From a bacterium (GTDB taxonomy: Bacteria > Planctomycetota > Planctomycetia > Planctomycetales > Planctomycetaceae): 64,000 nt of DNA. The position numbers and the translations under genes are program-made. Location of the stretch: positions 310,001 to 374,000 of the forward strand of contig WGME01000013.1 in the NCBI GenBank assembly GCA_016125225.1. Reading direction: 5' to 3'. Below the pieces are notes generated by a model. The model was not told the origin of the DNA. It saw only the letters and a program-made list of their open reading frames with translations, and did no database searches. Positions 1 through 9,761 of the stretch are shown piece after piece (the first letter of the stretch is position 1; each line of letters opens with the position of its first letter).

Positions 1-2
1 AT

Positions 3-293
3 GTCGAAACCATGCTGGCCGATCCTGATCTGCAGGCCGAAGTCTCCAAAATTCGCGAACAGGCCCGCAGCCTGCGTGCTGAGTTCAAACGGCATTCCGA
101 ATCGCCCAGTTGGGATCTGGTCCAGACCGAACTCTACGAACCCCTCATCGAACTGCAGCGCCGGTTAGCCGAAGAGGTCGCCGCCCGCGAGTCGGATGAT
201 GCGTTGGTACCCATTGATCGCGATCCCGTCCCGTCACGGTACCGCGAACTGGTACGCAGCTATTACGAACGCCTCGGGCGAGGAGCCGACTGA
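3..293 (+). CDS. C-terminal end of a hypothetical protein (5' truncated by window edge)
   Basis: The reading frame is open from the left edge, so only the last 96 residues are present. They are charged and helical (Glu, Arg and Leu rich) and end in a segment containing PVPSRYRELVRSYYERLG. This kind of tail is familiar from large planctomycete membrane proteins encoded just before VWA/amidotransferase-like genes, but that is recall and not shown here. Its TGA stop shares one base with the ATG of the next gene (TGATG), so the two are translationally coupled. No catalytic motif is visible and no function is assigned. Confidence 0.7.
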   Translation, partial: VETMLADPDLQAEVSKIREQARSLRAEFKRHSESPSWDLVQTELYEPLIELQRRLAEEVAARESDDALVPIDRDPVPSRYRELVRSYYERLGRGAD

Positions 294-2647
294 TGCCCGC
301 GTTCATCACATTGTCGCAAACTGGCTGGCTGCTGCCGATCGTCCTGGGGCTGATCGCCGTCGCGGCCTTGCTCATCTGGAGTTATCGCACGGCCTGGTCG
401 GAAAACCCACGGTTTCGGGCCGCCGCCGTCATCAAATTTCTGGCGATCGCCGTGCTGGCCATCTGTCTCACGGAACCCCTGTGGAGCAGCCAGCGCGTGC
501 GACCGGGGGCCAATTTGTTTCTGCTGGTCACCGATAACTCGCAAAGCCTGCAGCTGACCGATCCGGATGCGATTGCAACCCGCGGCGAGCAGTTGCAACG
601 GTTTCTCACCAACGACGAAGCCCCCTGGCATGTGCGGTTGGAACAAGATTTCGAAGTCCGCCGTTACCAGTTCGATGCTCAGCCGAAATATGTCGCCGAC
701 TTCGCCGGTCTCGATTTTTCGGGGGACCGCAGTGAAATCCGGTCCGTGTTGCAAACCTTGGGTGATCGACTGAAAGACCGGCCGGTGGCGGGCCTGTTCC
801 TCTTCACCGATGGCGTTGCAACCGATGAACTCACCAGCGTCGACTGGTCGGGTTTACCGCCAATCTATCCGGTTCCCATCGGCGAGACGGAGGGGCATCG
901 TGATCTGTCCATCGCCGATGTGCAGACGACAACGACAGCCTTTGAAGATGCCCCGGTGACGATGGTCGTGGAACTTGCCGCGGCGGGCATCCCCTCCGGA
1001 CCGATCACGGTGCAAGTCGAAGATCAAACGGGGACCGTCGTCAAATCCGAAATGCAGACCCTGGCCGGCGATGGCAAATCGCCCGTCTTCCGTTTCCAAC
1101 TGCGGCCGATTCAGTCGGGGGTAACCTTCTATCGTGTCCGGGCCGCGATTGGCGAGGGCGAAGCCGCGTTCGACCAACGGGATCAAGCGGGCGAAGTCAC
1201 GCTCGCCAATAATGATCGCTGGGTCACCATCGACCGGGGCACCGGGCCCTATCGCCTGCTCTATGTCTCCGGCCGTCCCAACTGGGAACTGAAGTTTCTC
1301 CGGCGGGCCATAGAAGACGATGATCAACTGCAGATGACCTCCATCATCCGCATCGCCAAGAAGGAAGCCAAGTTCGATTTCCGCGGCCGTGATGGCGAAT
1401 CGTCGAACCCCTTGTTCCGCGGCTTTGACCGGACGAATGAAGAAACCGAGCGCTACGATCAACCGGTGCTGGTGCGGTTGAATACTGTCACCCCGGATGA
1501 ATTCCGTGACGGTTTTCCCAAAACAGCCGAGGAACTTTACCAGTTTCACGCGGTCATTCTGGACGACATCGAAGCGCAATTTTTCTCTGCGGAACAGTTG
1601 TCGCTGATCGAACGGTTTGTCTCGGAGCGCGGCGGCGGTTGCCTGATGCTTGGCGGGCAGGAATCGTTCAAACAGGGGGGCTTTGATAAAACGGCACTGG
1701 CCCGACTGCTTCCCGCCTATCTGACGTCTCCACCGGTCTTACCGCCGGAGACGGGCTATCGGCTGAGTCTGACCAAAGAAGGCTGGCTGCAACCGTGGGC
1801 ACGACTGCGATCCACTGAAGCCGACGAAGTCCGCCGCCTGCGTGAGATGGCGGGCTTTCGGGTCATCAATACGGTCAGCGGCCTCAAACCCGGGGCGTCG
1901 GTCATCGCGGAAGTGACCGATGCACGGGGGACGCAATTTCCAGCCGTGGTCGAGCAACGCTATGGGCAAGGGCGGGCGGCGGCCCTCCTCATCGGAGATT
2001 TCTGGCGGTGGCAACTCGAAGTCACCGAGAAACAACGCGAGCAGGACGATCTCGGCAAAGCCTGGCGGCAACTTTTACGATGGCTGATTGTCGATGTCCC
2101 CGATCGCGTGGAGTTGAAATCGGTCGCCGATGCGACCAGCGGCGTCAGCCTCACCCGTCTCGAAGCCCGGGTACGCGACGACGAATTCCACGCCCAAGAT
2201 AACGCGGCCGTTACCGTGACTGTCCATCCACCTGAAGGCCCCGACTTCACGTTGACAGCCGAACCTTGGCTGCGCGAGCCGGGCTTGTATGAGGCCACAC
2301 TTGCCAGCCGCCCTTCGGGGCCGTGGACGGCGAAAGTCGAGGTGAAAGATCCCGAAGGTCAGGCCCTTGGTTCGACGACCACCGGTTGGTCAGCGGATCT
2401 CACCGCCCGCGAGCTCCGGCAGGTTCAGCCCGACCGTAAGTTCCTGAAACAACTGGCGGAATCGACCGGCGGGCAAATCGTCGAACTGGCGAACCTCGAA
2501 AGTTTTGTGTCGACCTTGCCCAACAAGCAGGCTCCAATCACCGAAACAACGACCTCGCCGCTGTGGCATCATCCGGCGGTGTTACTGCTGATCATCGCCG
2601 GATTGTGTGCCGAGTGGGGCCTCCGCAGGCGTTCGGGGTTGCCGTAA
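293..2647 (+). CDS. Membrane-anchored VWA-like / glutamine amidotransferase-like protein
   Basis: This 784-residue protein has two N-terminal membrane segments (about residues 12-30 and 43-62) and one near the C-terminus (about 762-778). Between them lies a large extracytoplasmic part. Residues near 83-87 read DNSQS, which fits the DxSxS metal-binding (MIDAS) motif of a von Willebrand A domain, followed later by FTDG. A second part (about 320-500) has a class I amidotransferase-like fold with GGGCLMLGG, but the usual Cys nucleophile elbow is not evident. Such proteins sit in Bat-like clusters in planctomycetes; the role is unknown. It overlaps the upstream stop by one base. Confidence 0.8.
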   Translation: MPAFITLSQTGWLLPIVLGLIAVAALLIWSYRTAWSENPRFRAAAVIKFLAIAVLAICLTEPLWSSQRVRPGANLFLLVTDNSQSLQLTDPDAIATRGEQLQRFLTNDEAPWHVRLEQDFEVRRYQFDAQPKYVADFAGLDFSGDRSEIRSVLQTLGDRLKDRPVAGLFLFTDGVATDELTSVDWSGLPPIYPVPIGETEGHRDLSIADVQTTTTAFEDAPVTMVVELAAAGIPSGPITVQVEDQTGTVVKSEMQTLAGDGKSPVFRFQLRPIQSGVTFYRVRAAIGEGEAAFDQRDQAGEVTLANNDRWVTIDRGTGPYRLLYVSGRPNWELKFLRRAIEDDDQLQMTSIIRIAKKEAKFDFRGRDGESSNPLFRGFDRTNEETERYDQPVLVRLNTVTPDEFRDGFPKTAEELYQFHAVILDDIEAQFFSAEQLSLIERFVSERGGGCLMLGGQESFKQGGFDKTALARLLPAYLTSPPVLPPETGYRLSLTKEGWLQPWARLRSTEADEVRRLREMAGFRVINTVSGLKPGASVIAEVTDARGTQFPAVVEQRYGQGRAAALLIGDFWRWQLEVTEKQREQDDLGKAWRQLLRWLIVDVPDRVELKSVADATSGVSLTRLEARVRDDEFHAQDNAAVTVTVHPPEGPDFTLTAEPWLREPGLYEATLASRPSGPWTAKVEVKDPEGQALGSTTTGWSADLTARELRQVQPDRKFLKQLAESTGGQIVELANLESFVSTLPNKQAPITETTTSPLWHHPAVLLLIIAGLCAEWGLRRRSGLP

Positions 2648-2702
2648 AGTTAGATCAAGTGTGAAACGCTGAGAGATTCCCCCTGGCCGATTGAGAGCTG
2701 AC

Positions 2703-3644
2703 GTGTTTGCAACGCTGTGTCTGACTTCGCTTCTGCTCCTGCAAACTCCCGAGGTCGCCAGCCAGGCCGAGGTGGTGATCGTGGTCGGTGCGCCGGGCAG
2801 TGAGGAATATGGCGAACGCTTCACCGCCTGGGCGGAGAAATGGCAGCACGCGGCTCAAGAGGGACAGGCTCGGTTGACCGTCATCGGTCTGAAAGACGCC
2901 GAGACGGAAAATGATCTGCAGCGATTGCAAACCGTTCTTACAGAGGGTGGCCAATCCGAGAGCCCGCTGTGGCTGGTCTTCATCGGTCATGGCACATTCG
3001 ACCGTCGCGATGCCAAGTTCAATCTGCGCGGGCCCGATGTTTCCGCCGGTGATCTCAAGACCTGGCTGGCTCCGCTGCGGCGACCGATTGCGGTGATTGA
3101 TACCACAGCGGCGAGTGCACCGTTTTTAACGGCGTTGGCGGCAGACAATCGCGTGCTCATCTCGGCGACGAAATCGGGCGGAGAGCAGAACTTCCCGTAC
3201 TTCGGCGGTTATCTGGCGGAGGCCATTACCGATATGGACGCCGACTTGGATAAAGATCAGCAGGTCTCATTATGGGAAGCCTTCCTGTTTGCCTCACGAC
3301 GAACCGACGAGTTCTATAAAACCGATGGCCGCCTGCAAACCGAACACGCCATCCTCGACGACAATGGCGACGGGCAGGGTGTCCGGGCCGAGGCATTTCG
3401 CGGTCTGGAACCGATCCAGGTTGCCGCCGATGCGAACCAGCAGTTGGATGGCGATCGGGCACACCAATGGCATTTGCTGCCGAACGCCGAGGAAGCCGCA
3501 CTACCCGCTGAAGTGCGTCGTCAACACGATCGCCTCGAACTGGAGATCCTCGCCCTCAAGCGACAGAAAGCATCCCTTTCCGAAGAAGACTACTATCAGC
3601 AACTGGAAGGTTTGCTGCTGCAACTGGCCGAACTTCGGAATTGA
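2703..3644 (+). CDS. Secreted caspase/C13-fold-like protein, probably catalytically dead, with EF-hand-like loops
   Basis: A short hydrophobic signal (FATLCLTSLLLLQ) precedes a domain of the caspase/legumain type: a beta strand ending in LVFIGHG carries the expected catalytic His. The next core strand reads VIDTTAAS where active clan CD peptidases have a Cys in a D-A-C-x-S-G context, so the nucleophile appears replaced by Thr. Two acidic 12-residue loops (DLDKDQQVSLWE and DDNGDGQGVRAE) match the EF-hand/dockerin calcium-loop spacing. The C-terminus is helical. Start: GTG at 2703 has GAGAG five bases upstream; a TTG at 2691 would add four residues. It follows the VWA-like gene by about 55 bases. 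Confidence 0.72.
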   Translation: MFATLCLTSLLLLQTPEVASQAEVVIVVGAPGSEEYGERFTAWAEKWQHAAQEGQARLTVIGLKDAETENDLQRLQTVLTEGGQSESPLWLVFIGHGTFDRRDAKFNLRGPDVSAGDLKTWLAPLRRPIAVIDTTAASAPFLTALAADNRVLISATKSGGEQNFPYFGGYLAEAITDMDADLDKDQQVSLWEAFLFASRRTDEFYKTDGRLQTEHAILDDNGDGQGVRAEAFRGLEPIQVAADANQQLDGDRAHQWHLLPNAEEAALPAEVRRQHDRLELEILALKRQKASLSEEDYYQQLEGLLLQLAELRN

Positions 3645-3656
3645 GAGGTCGCTAAC

Positions 3657-4058
3657 ATGTTCGGGATCAATGGAGTCTGGCCTAAACGTCCTATGGATGA
3701 TGAATACATCACGCAGATACGACGCGGCGTCCAGTTTGTAGATCGCTGGCGGTGGTGGCTGGTGGTTTACTTTGTCGGATTCATGAGCTGCATATTATTA
3801 CTCACCCTCTCAGCCACCTGGCAATGGTTTGCTAATATTTTGCATCTGGGACCAAAGCTGACTGATATTTCTGTTTTCAGTGGTTTTATCGGTGGCTGGA
3901 TGATGGGCTGCGGGCTCGGTGCATTCTTTGGAATTCACATCATGTTTATATTCCCATTACTCTTTACACCAATGCGGACAGAACGCATGTTGCTTCAATA
4001 TGTCGATCAGGCCCCACTGGTATCTCGAGACGTAGCCAGCAAAGACATGAACCGTTGA
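3657..4058 (+). CDS. Small membrane protein of unknown function
   Basis: A 133-residue protein with two strongly hydrophobic segments (about residues 33-56 and 70-103) rich in Trp, Phe and Gly. A short Arg/Asp-rich N-terminus and a polar C-terminal tail flank them. No family was recognised. The GAGAGG Shine-Dalgarno overlaps the stop codon of the caspase-like gene and lies eight bases before ATG, which points to coupled translation. Base composition is more AT-rich than the neighbours. Confidence 0.6.
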   Translation: MFGINGVWPKRPMDDEYITQIRRGVQFVDRWRWWLVVYFVGFMSCILLLTLSATWQWFANILHLGPKLTDISVFSGFIGGWMMGCGLGAFFGIHIMFIFPLLFTPMRTERMLLQYVDQAPLVSRDVASKDMNR

Positions 4059-4358
4059 GCAAATCTTGCAAGCAGGTTTTACAACGGGACGGCATCCGCA
4101 AGTCTGCCCGGTCACTTCGCAAATACCGTTAGCGGCAGTTCTCGCCGCGAGGGCTCGGAATCGCTGGTCGTCCGGGGTGATGTGCTGAGATTTCTGCGAT
4201 TCTTACGCGAACGGCGCGCGAACTGCTTTCGGTATGATCCATCGGAACAATGTCCGCTTGCCGGAATGTTCCCCAGGGTTGATAATTCGGGGTGAACAGT
4301 TTTGTCTGCCCGAATGTCGCTGATGAACCCGTCCGGGTGCTGTCGGCAGGAGACCGTG

Positions 4359-4715
4359 GTGAACAATCGCTGGCAGGAGTTATCGAAGGTTTTGCAGCCC
4401 GCCATGCTCAGCACTTGGGAGTGGCTGGCTGTCGGGGTCGGGCTTGTCGTACTGATCTGGTTGACTTTTCGGGTCAAGGCATGGTTTCACGACGATGACG
4501 CCAGTACCGATCCTGCGGTGAATTTACTCGTGGACCTCCACGAATTGCGCCGTGAGGGTGGCCTCTCGGAGGAAGAGTTCCGATTGATAAACACGCAGCT
4601 GATGGGGGGGAAAACGTGGGGAAAATCGCCCTCACGAACATCGGCAAAACCCGCCGGTAGCAATGAACTTGCTGCGACGGACCATGCCGATGAGTCCCCT
4701 CAAGAACCATCGTGA
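4359..4715 (+). CDS. Small single-pass membrane protein with SHOCT-like tail
   Basis: The protein has one membrane helix (TWEWLAVGVGLVVLIWLTF) followed by an acidic cytoplasmic part. Its short helical segment, LVDLHELRREGGLSEEEF, resembles the SHOCT-type oligomerisation module (L..L..G.LteeEf). The C-terminus is a low-complexity Ser/Pro/Ala tail. AGGAG at 4348-4352 lies six bases before GTG 4359, which decided the start; in-frame ATGs at 4314 and 4323 would give a longer N-terminus without a good ribosome binding site. Function unknown. It lies 136 bases before clpX on the same strand. Confidence 0.55.
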   Translation: MNNRWQELSKVLQPAMLSTWEWLAVGVGLVVLIWLTFRVKAWFHDDDASTDPAVNLLVDLHELRREGGLSEEEFRLINTQLMGGKTWGKSPSRTSAKPAGSNELAATDHADESPQEPS

Positions 4716-4851
4716 TAAGGACGCAGCGTTGACCCGACATGGACGGTTGGGGCAAGGTCGTTGGTAGAAGTAGTTGTGCCGGGCACAGGACGCGCCACGA
4801 CGAACATCCCATGACACCGCCGATGCATTCGGCAGCGTTGAAGGAAAGCTG

Positions 4852-6150
4852 ATGCCCTCAGGTCGTGAATTTTTGTCTGCTGGTAAGCGTGGTCCTACCG
4901 GCAAGAAGAACGCCAATTGTTCCTTCTGTCGCAAGAGTTACCGCGACGTCGGCCCCCTCGTGGAAGGCCCCGATGAGGTATACATCTGCGGGGAATGCAT
5001 CGAACTGTGCGAGACCATTCTCGACCAGGAACGTCGCCGCCGCGGTTCGCCCACCAAGCTCTTCAACCGGGTTCCCACGCCGCGGGAAATTGTGTCCCAC
5101 CTCGATCAGTACGTGATCGGCCAGGAACGGACCAAGAAAGTCCTCGCGGTCGCCGTGCACAACCACTACAAGCGACTCATGGCGGCGAGCGATGCCGACA
5201 ATGAAGTCGAAATCGAAAAATCGAACATCCTGCTGATCGGTCCGACGGGTTCGGGCAAGACGCTGGTGGCTCGTACACTGGCCCGGTTCCTGCAGGTGCC
5301 CTTCGCGATTGGCGATGCCACCACGCTGACCGAAGCCGGTTATGTGGGCGAAGACGTCGAAAACCTCTTGCTGAAGCTGCTGCACGCCGCCGACTTCGAT
5401 ATCGAAGCCGCACAACGGGGCATCGTCTTCATCGACGAGATCGATAAGATCGGCAAGACAAGCCAGAACGTCTCGATCACCCGCGACGTTTCCGGTGAAG
5501 GGGTCCAGCAGGCGTTGCTCAAGATGCTGGAAGGGACCGTGGCGAATGTCCCGCCGCAAGGGGGCCGCAAGCATCCCGAGCAGCAGTACATCCAGATCGA
5601 TACCACGAACATCCTGTTCATCTGCGGTGGTACGTTCGTGGGACTGGAAGACATCATCGCCCGTCGCATGGGCAAACGCAGCATCGGCTTCAACAACACC
5701 AACGGGGTGGTGACGATCGATGCCTCGCACAAGCAACGGTCGGGTGCCATGCTGCCCCATGCTTGTACCGATGACGTGATCGAGTTCGGCATGATTCCGG
5801 AACTCGTCGGCCGGTTGCCGCTGGTGAGTGCATTGTCACCTCTGTCGGAAGCCGATCTGGTCAAGATTCTGGTGGAACCGAAGAACGCCTTGGTCAAGCA
5901 GTACAAGAAGTTCTTCGAGATGGAGAATGCCCAACTCGAATTCTCGGAAGGGGCACTCTTCGAGATTGCCAAGATCGCCAAAGAGAAGGATACCGGAGCC
6001 CGCGGACTGCGGTCAGTGGTTGAGACCGCCATGTTCGAAGTGATGTACGAGTTGCCGGAACTGGAACCGGGCCAGAAGTACGTTCTGACGGCAGAAGTGG
6101 TTCGAGGCGAAGAACGACTGCTGCCCAGCAAAGAACCGGCTGCCGCTTAG
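4852..6150 (+). CDS. clpX: ATP-dependent Clp protease ATP-binding subunit ClpX
   Basis: ClpX is the hexameric AAA+ unfoldase that feeds substrates to ClpP. The 432-residue protein has the N-terminal C4 zinc finger (Cys23, 26, 46, 49). Walker A GPTGSGKT is at about residue 130 and Walker B FIDEID at about 194. The pore-type loop GYVGED and the C-terminal domain with DTGARGLR (sensor 2) also match. The ATG at 4852 has AAGGA six bases upstream; an in-frame TTG farther upstream has no such support. No clpP lies next to it in this window, so it is separated from its usual partner or transcribed alone. A hairpin at 6180-6207 follows. Confidence 0.97.
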   Translation: MPSGREFLSAGKRGPTGKKNANCSFCRKSYRDVGPLVEGPDEVYICGECIELCETILDQERRRRGSPTKLFNRVPTPREIVSHLDQYVIGQERTKKVLAVAVHNHYKRLMAASDADNEVEIEKSNILLIGPTGSGKTLVARTLARFLQVPFAIGDATTLTEAGYVGEDVENLLLKLLHAADFDIEAAQRGIVFIDEIDKIGKTSQNVSITRDVSGEGVQQALLKMLEGTVANVPPQGGRKHPEQQYIQIDTTNILFICGGTFVGLEDIIARRMGKRSIGFNNTNGVVTIDASHKQRSGAMLPHACTDDVIEFGMIPELVGRLPLVSALSPLSEADLVKILVEPKNALVKQYKKFFEMENAQLEFSEGALFEIAKIAKEKDTGARGLRSVVETAMFEVMYELPELEPGQKYVLTAEVVRGEERLLPSKEPAAA

Positions 6151-6179
6151 TTTGCAGGGGGATTGGGGATTTCTTGCCG

Positions 6180-6207
6180 AAGCCCGGGGATGATGATCCT
6201 CGGGCTT
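6180..6207. terminator. Hairpin between convergent clpX and prepilin peptidase genes
   Basis: A 12-base stem (one G-T wobble) closes a 4-base GATG loop between the clpX stop and the end of the prepilin peptidase gene. No U-tract follows on either strand, so a terminator role is inferred from position and stem strength. Confidence 0.55.
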
Positions 6208-6213
6208 CTGTGC

Positions 6214-7506
6214 TTATCGCCCTTGCCAATTCTGACGTTGCAGCGTGCCTTGCCCGGCTGCGATGCCCGGCCATTGCTGGCGCGGCAACGACTGTGTGGG
6301 CTGCGTCGTCTGGTGACTGGCGAAGAAAGCGAGTTGATCGGCGGAGGTCCATTCGCCGACCCATTCGTCTTCATACAACGGGATTCCGAGCAGCCATTTG
6401 GCGCCCTGAACCACCCATAAGACGACGACCAAGGCAATGCCCCCCAGCATCACAATCACGGGCAAAAAAGGTCCCAGGGTGAAGAGCCGTTCCGTTGCCG
6501 GATAAATCCATTTCCAGCCGAGCATCACGATGAGGGCACCGAGACTGAGGTACGGGCCATAGGGAATTTCACGCGGTCGGATAAAGAGCGCGGTCCCCAG
6601 AACGGCTGCCAGAGCACAAAGCGGGGCGACAAAGAACACCACCAGCGTCGGTTGCCAACCCAGAAAGCTGCCGATCATAGCCATCAGAACGACATCGCCA
6701 AATCCCATCGCTTCACGACGAAAAACCCACTGGCCGGCGATGCGCACATACCACACCGTGCCTCCACCAACCACAAACCCGGCGATGCTATTGGCGAACC
6801 CGTGCAGGTGCGGATGGCTGAGGGTCCACTTAGGAATTTCCACTTCCGTCCACCAGGGAAGTTGCCCTTCCGGATCGAGAAACAGACTCCATAACATCGA
6901 CACTGTCGATGCACTCTGATACCACACCGGCAGCAGCCAGAAACAACCGACGAGGCTGCCCAGCAGTCCCACCACCATCGCAGGAACCGTCACCGAATCG
7001 GGAATGATCTGCAGATCAAAATCGATCAACGAAGCGACCAGCAGAGCCTCCGTGAACACCAGGTAATAGAGGAACTGGCAATTCAGGAACATCGGCACCG
7101 CACGCGGGTCCACGCCGTGCAGATAAGGGCTGACCGGCGATGCCAGACAGCTTTCGGTGAACTCTGCGCCAAACCCTACTGGAATCATCATCCAGTACAG
7201 CAGCACAAACAGCGAACCGTTCAGGAACTCAATGAACGGATAGCGAAACGAAATGCGATGCTGGCAGAAGCGGCAACGGCCGCGGAGCCACATCCAGCCG
7301 AAGATGGGCACGTTGTCGATCGCCAGAATGCGACGGCGGCAATACGGGCAAGACGATGGGGGATGGCACACCCCCCGCCAGGCCTTGCCAATCTCTTCAT
7401 GCAGCGGCAACCGATAGACCAGCACGTTCAGGAAGCTGCCGATCACCGCCCCCAGAATGAACAGATAGCTGTATGTGATCCAGGCTGGCAGATCCCACGG
7501 AATCAA
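6214..7506 (-). CDS. Prepilin peptidase (A24 family, type IV leader peptidase)
   Basis: This membrane aspartic protease cleaves, and usually N-methylates, type IV prepilins or type II pseudopilins. The N-terminal part has GSFLNVLVYRLP. It is followed by a four-Cys zinc-type motif (CPYC about 25 residues before CRFC), both hallmarks of the bifunctional form. The catalytic Asp pair lies in SLIDFDLQIIPD and in GFGDVVLMAMIGSFLGW. About eight hydrophobic segments are visible. At 430 residues it is longer than the usual 260-290, with an extra stretch between the two Asp motifs and a long C-terminal tail. The TTG start overlaps the stop of the shikimate kinase gene by four bases (TTGA), so it is the third gene of the aroDE-aroK unit. 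Confidence 0.9.
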   Translation of the reverse strand: MIPWDLPAWITYSYLFILGAVIGSFLNVLVYRLPLHEEIGKAWRGVCHPPSSCPYCRRRILAIDNVPIFGWMWLRGRCRFCQHRISFRYPFIEFLNGSLFVLLYWMMIPVGFGAEFTESCLASPVSPYLHGVDPRAVPMFLNCQFLYYLVFTEALLVASLIDFDLQIIPDSVTVPAMVVGLLGSLVGCFWLLPVWYQSASTVSMLWSLFLDPEGQLPWWTEVEIPKWTLSHPHLHGFANSIAGFVVGGGTVWYVRIAGQWVFRREAMGFGDVVLMAMIGSFLGWQPTLVVFFVAPLCALAAVLGTALFIRPREIPYGPYLSLGALIVMLGWKWIYPATERLFTLGPFLPVIVMLGGIALVVVLWVVQGAKWLLGIPLYEDEWVGEWTSADQLAFFASHQTTQPTQSLPRQQWPGIAAGQGTLQRQNWQGR

Positions 7507-8060
7507 AACGGGTCTCCCGACAGATGCACGCCGGGACGCGTGATGTCCGCAGGCAGTTGTACAAGGATTTCCCGCACAATCTCAGCGACCGTGCGATGCT
7601 CGGTGGGCATGATGATCGTTGCGGTTTCGCGATACAACGGTTCGCGGACTTTTAATACACTCGCAATCTCATCGGTGAACGACTGGCCTGTCAGGCTTGG
7701 TCGACGTGCGGCTGTGGTCGGGTCGGCTTGCAGGCGAGCGGCAATCGTCGCCACTTCCGCCGTCAACCACACCACCGGACCCGCATGGCGAAAGTCACGA
7801 CGGGTCTCAGCATTGAGGATCGCCCCGCCACCAGCGGCAATGACTAGATGATCACGCTGCAGTAAGAATTTCAGCGTCTCGCGTTCCAGCCGTCGGAACT
7901 CTGGTTCGCCATCGGTTGCAAAAATCTCCCGAATAGACCGCCCGGCCCGGCTTTCCAGTGCGACATCAGCATCGACCCAGTCCCAGCCCAACCGCTCAGC
8001 CAGCGCAGGGGCGACCGAAGATTTCCCGGTTCCACGGTAACCAATCAGCGAGATGATCAT
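7503..8060 (-). CDS. aroK: Shikimate kinase
   Basis: It phosphorylates shikimate at the 3-OH in the chorismate pathway. The 185-residue protein has Walker A GYRGTGKSS at residues 7-15, the shikimate-binding DADVALE (D-x-D), and GEPEFRRLE. The GGGAI segment and the lid region around ARRPSLTG also match. The ATG at 8060 starts directly at the conserved MIISLIGYRG strand; extending further upstream would run into the overlapping aroDE frame. It is 25 bases downstream of aroDE and overlaps the prepilin peptidase start, forming a compact operon. Confidence 0.95.
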   Translation of the reverse strand: MIISLIGYRGTGKSSVAPALAERLGWDWVDADVALESRAGRSIREIFATDGEPEFRRLERETLKFLLQRDHLVIAAGGGAILNAETRRDFRHAGPVVWLTAEVATIAARLQADPTTAARRPSLTGQSFTDEIASVLKVREPLYRETATIIMPTEHRTVAEIVREILVQLPADITRPGVHLSGDPF

Positions 8061-8085
8061 AGCGCTGGTTCTTAACCGGGAAGGC

Positions 8086-9567
8086 TTATTCCATGCGGGC
8101 GGCGGAAATCGCTCGCCGCAGGGTCTCACGCATGCCGTCCAAGGGGGCCTCTTGTCCGGTAAACAATTTGAACTGCAGGGCGGCTTGGCGGACGAACATT
8201 TCGATCCCCGTGACCGTTCGGCAACCGCGCTCGCGGGCCTGCCGAATGAGCAGCGTCTGTTCCGGATTGTAAATCGTATCGAAGACCAGCATCTCTTCCT
8301 GCAGCCAGTGTTCGGGGAACGGAGAATCATCGACGTTGGGCGACATCCCGACGGGCGTGCAGTTGATCAGAATGTCGATGCCTTCGCTGCCACGGTTTTC
8401 CCAGGTGCAGTATCGGCAGCCCAGCGATTCCGCCAATGTCCGTGCCCGGTTCGTTGTGCGACTGGTGACGACAACGGCGGCACCCGCGTGCAGCATTCCG
8501 AAACCAATGGCTCGGGCGGCTCCCCCGGAACCGAGAATCAACACTCGCTTGCCTTCGAACGATTCGAGATCTTTCAGACCCAGCTTCACGCTTTCCATGG
8601 CCGCGGGTAGATCGGTATTGGCCGACCGCCAGGCTCCATCGTCATCCCGATAGATCGTGTTAGCCGCCCCGATTTTGCGGACTTCGTCATCACACAGCGG
8701 GTATTTCGCCAGGGCCGTTTCCTTATGCGGAATGGTCACGCTGTAACCCCGCATGCCGAGCCATTCAAAATCATCGAGCGTGGACGAAAACTGATCGGGC
8801 GAGACCCGCAACGGAATGTAGCAGCCATCGAAGCCAATCTGCTGCATCGCACGATTGTGCAGCAGGGGGCTCAGGCTGTGGCCAATCGGGTCGCCTAATA
8901 CGCCGAACAGCTTCGTGGCTTTCGTCACCTGATCATAGCGATAGAGCTTGTGCATCTCGTCGAACGACAACTGTCCCGGTGCAATTTCCCGCTCTTTGCT
9001 GAAGGTGGCATAAGTAAATGGGGCACCGTACCGGCCGCACAACAAACGGCTGATCACACCGAACTCACCCATGCAGAAGGCGATCGTCGGGATTTTGGCA
9101 TTGGACGCGAGTTTGAGCAGCCGCACGCAATCGGCGGGTGAGTTCGCCATCGTCACGATCTTCAGCACGTCCGCATCGAGTTCACACATCGAGGCGTAGA
9201 TCTCTTCCAGATCGTCTGGGGTCTGGACGAAGTCGTGGTGGCTGACGATGCGTTTGGTCTTGCCATACCGGCGGATTTTCGTCGCCACATCGCGTTCGAG
9301 GTCGACATATTCGACTCCCGCGACAATGGCGGCTCGCAACAGAGTTTGCCGCTCGTCTTCCGACCCTTTCCAGCGGCCGCCATCGGTGGGTCGTCGGCAG
9401 GTGAAAACCACGGGGGTGGGTCGCTGAGTGATCAGCCGTGATAACTCTGGGGCGCGCGACAACCAGTCGACCCGGAGTTCGACCAGTTCCGCCCCTTTCT
9501 CTTTCAACACCTGATGCTCGGCAATCATCATCCGATGGCGGGTGCGCGCCAAACTGACACAAATCAT
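8086..9567 (-). CDS. aroDE: Bifunctional 3-dehydroquinate dehydratase (type I) / shikimate dehydrogenase
   Basis: A fusion of two consecutive shikimate-pathway enzymes. Residues about 1-215 are a type I dehydroquinase: Glu30 in ELRVDW, His111 in SHHDF, and the Schiff-base Lys136 in VLKIVTMA. Residues about 220-493 are shikimate dehydrogenase: GDPIGHSLSP, the catalytic Lys in SVTIPHKE, the nucleotide-binding LGSGGAARA, and NCTPVGM. The ATG at 9567 is preceded by GGAAG; the frame continues upstream without a conserved sequence. Fused AroD-AroE proteins are known in plants, chlamydiae and planctomycetes. The gene order aroDE-aroK suggests coordinated supply of shikimate-3-phosphate. Confidence 0.95.
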   Translation of the reverse strand: MICVSLARTRHRMMIAEHQVLKEKGAELVELRVDWLSRAPELSRLITQRPTPVVFTCRRPTDGGRWKGSEDERQTLLRAAIVAGVEYVDLERDVATKIRRYGKTKRIVSHHDFVQTPDDLEEIYASMCELDADVLKIVTMANSPADCVRLLKLASNAKIPTIAFCMGEFGVISRLLCGRYGAPFTYATFSKEREIAPGQLSFDEMHKLYRYDQVTKATKLFGVLGDPIGHSLSPLLHNRAMQQIGFDGCYIPLRVSPDQFSSTLDDFEWLGMRGYSVTIPHKETALAKYPLCDDEVRKIGAANTIYRDDDGAWRSANTDLPAAMESVKLGLKDLESFEGKRVLILGSGGAARAIGFGMLHAGAAVVVTSRTTNRARTLAESLGCRYCTWENRGSEGIDILINCTPVGMSPNVDDSPFPEHWLQEEMLVFDTIYNPEQTLLIRQARERGCRTVTGIEMFVRQAALQFKLFTGQEAPLDGMRETLRRAISAARME

Positions 9568-9761
9568 GGAACTTCCGCGTGCGGTAAGCGACCAGCGGAC
9601 CATCGGCGTTCCCGCAGAACGCACCGAAAGATCCGTGCAGTGTGTAGAATGATCTGCCGCGAAGGTGGATGCAACACCTCGGGCGGTGTTCGGCCAAGAC
9701 ACACCGCCACTCGGGCCAAGTTCGCCCCGATTAGCTGCAAAATGGGGAAGTTCGCAGAAAT

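Noticed and set aside
4112-4477. 121-codon minus-strand open frame opposite the SHOCT-like gene
   Set aside because: Its translation is low-complexity Ser/Thr/Arg and it runs antisense to a better supported gene.
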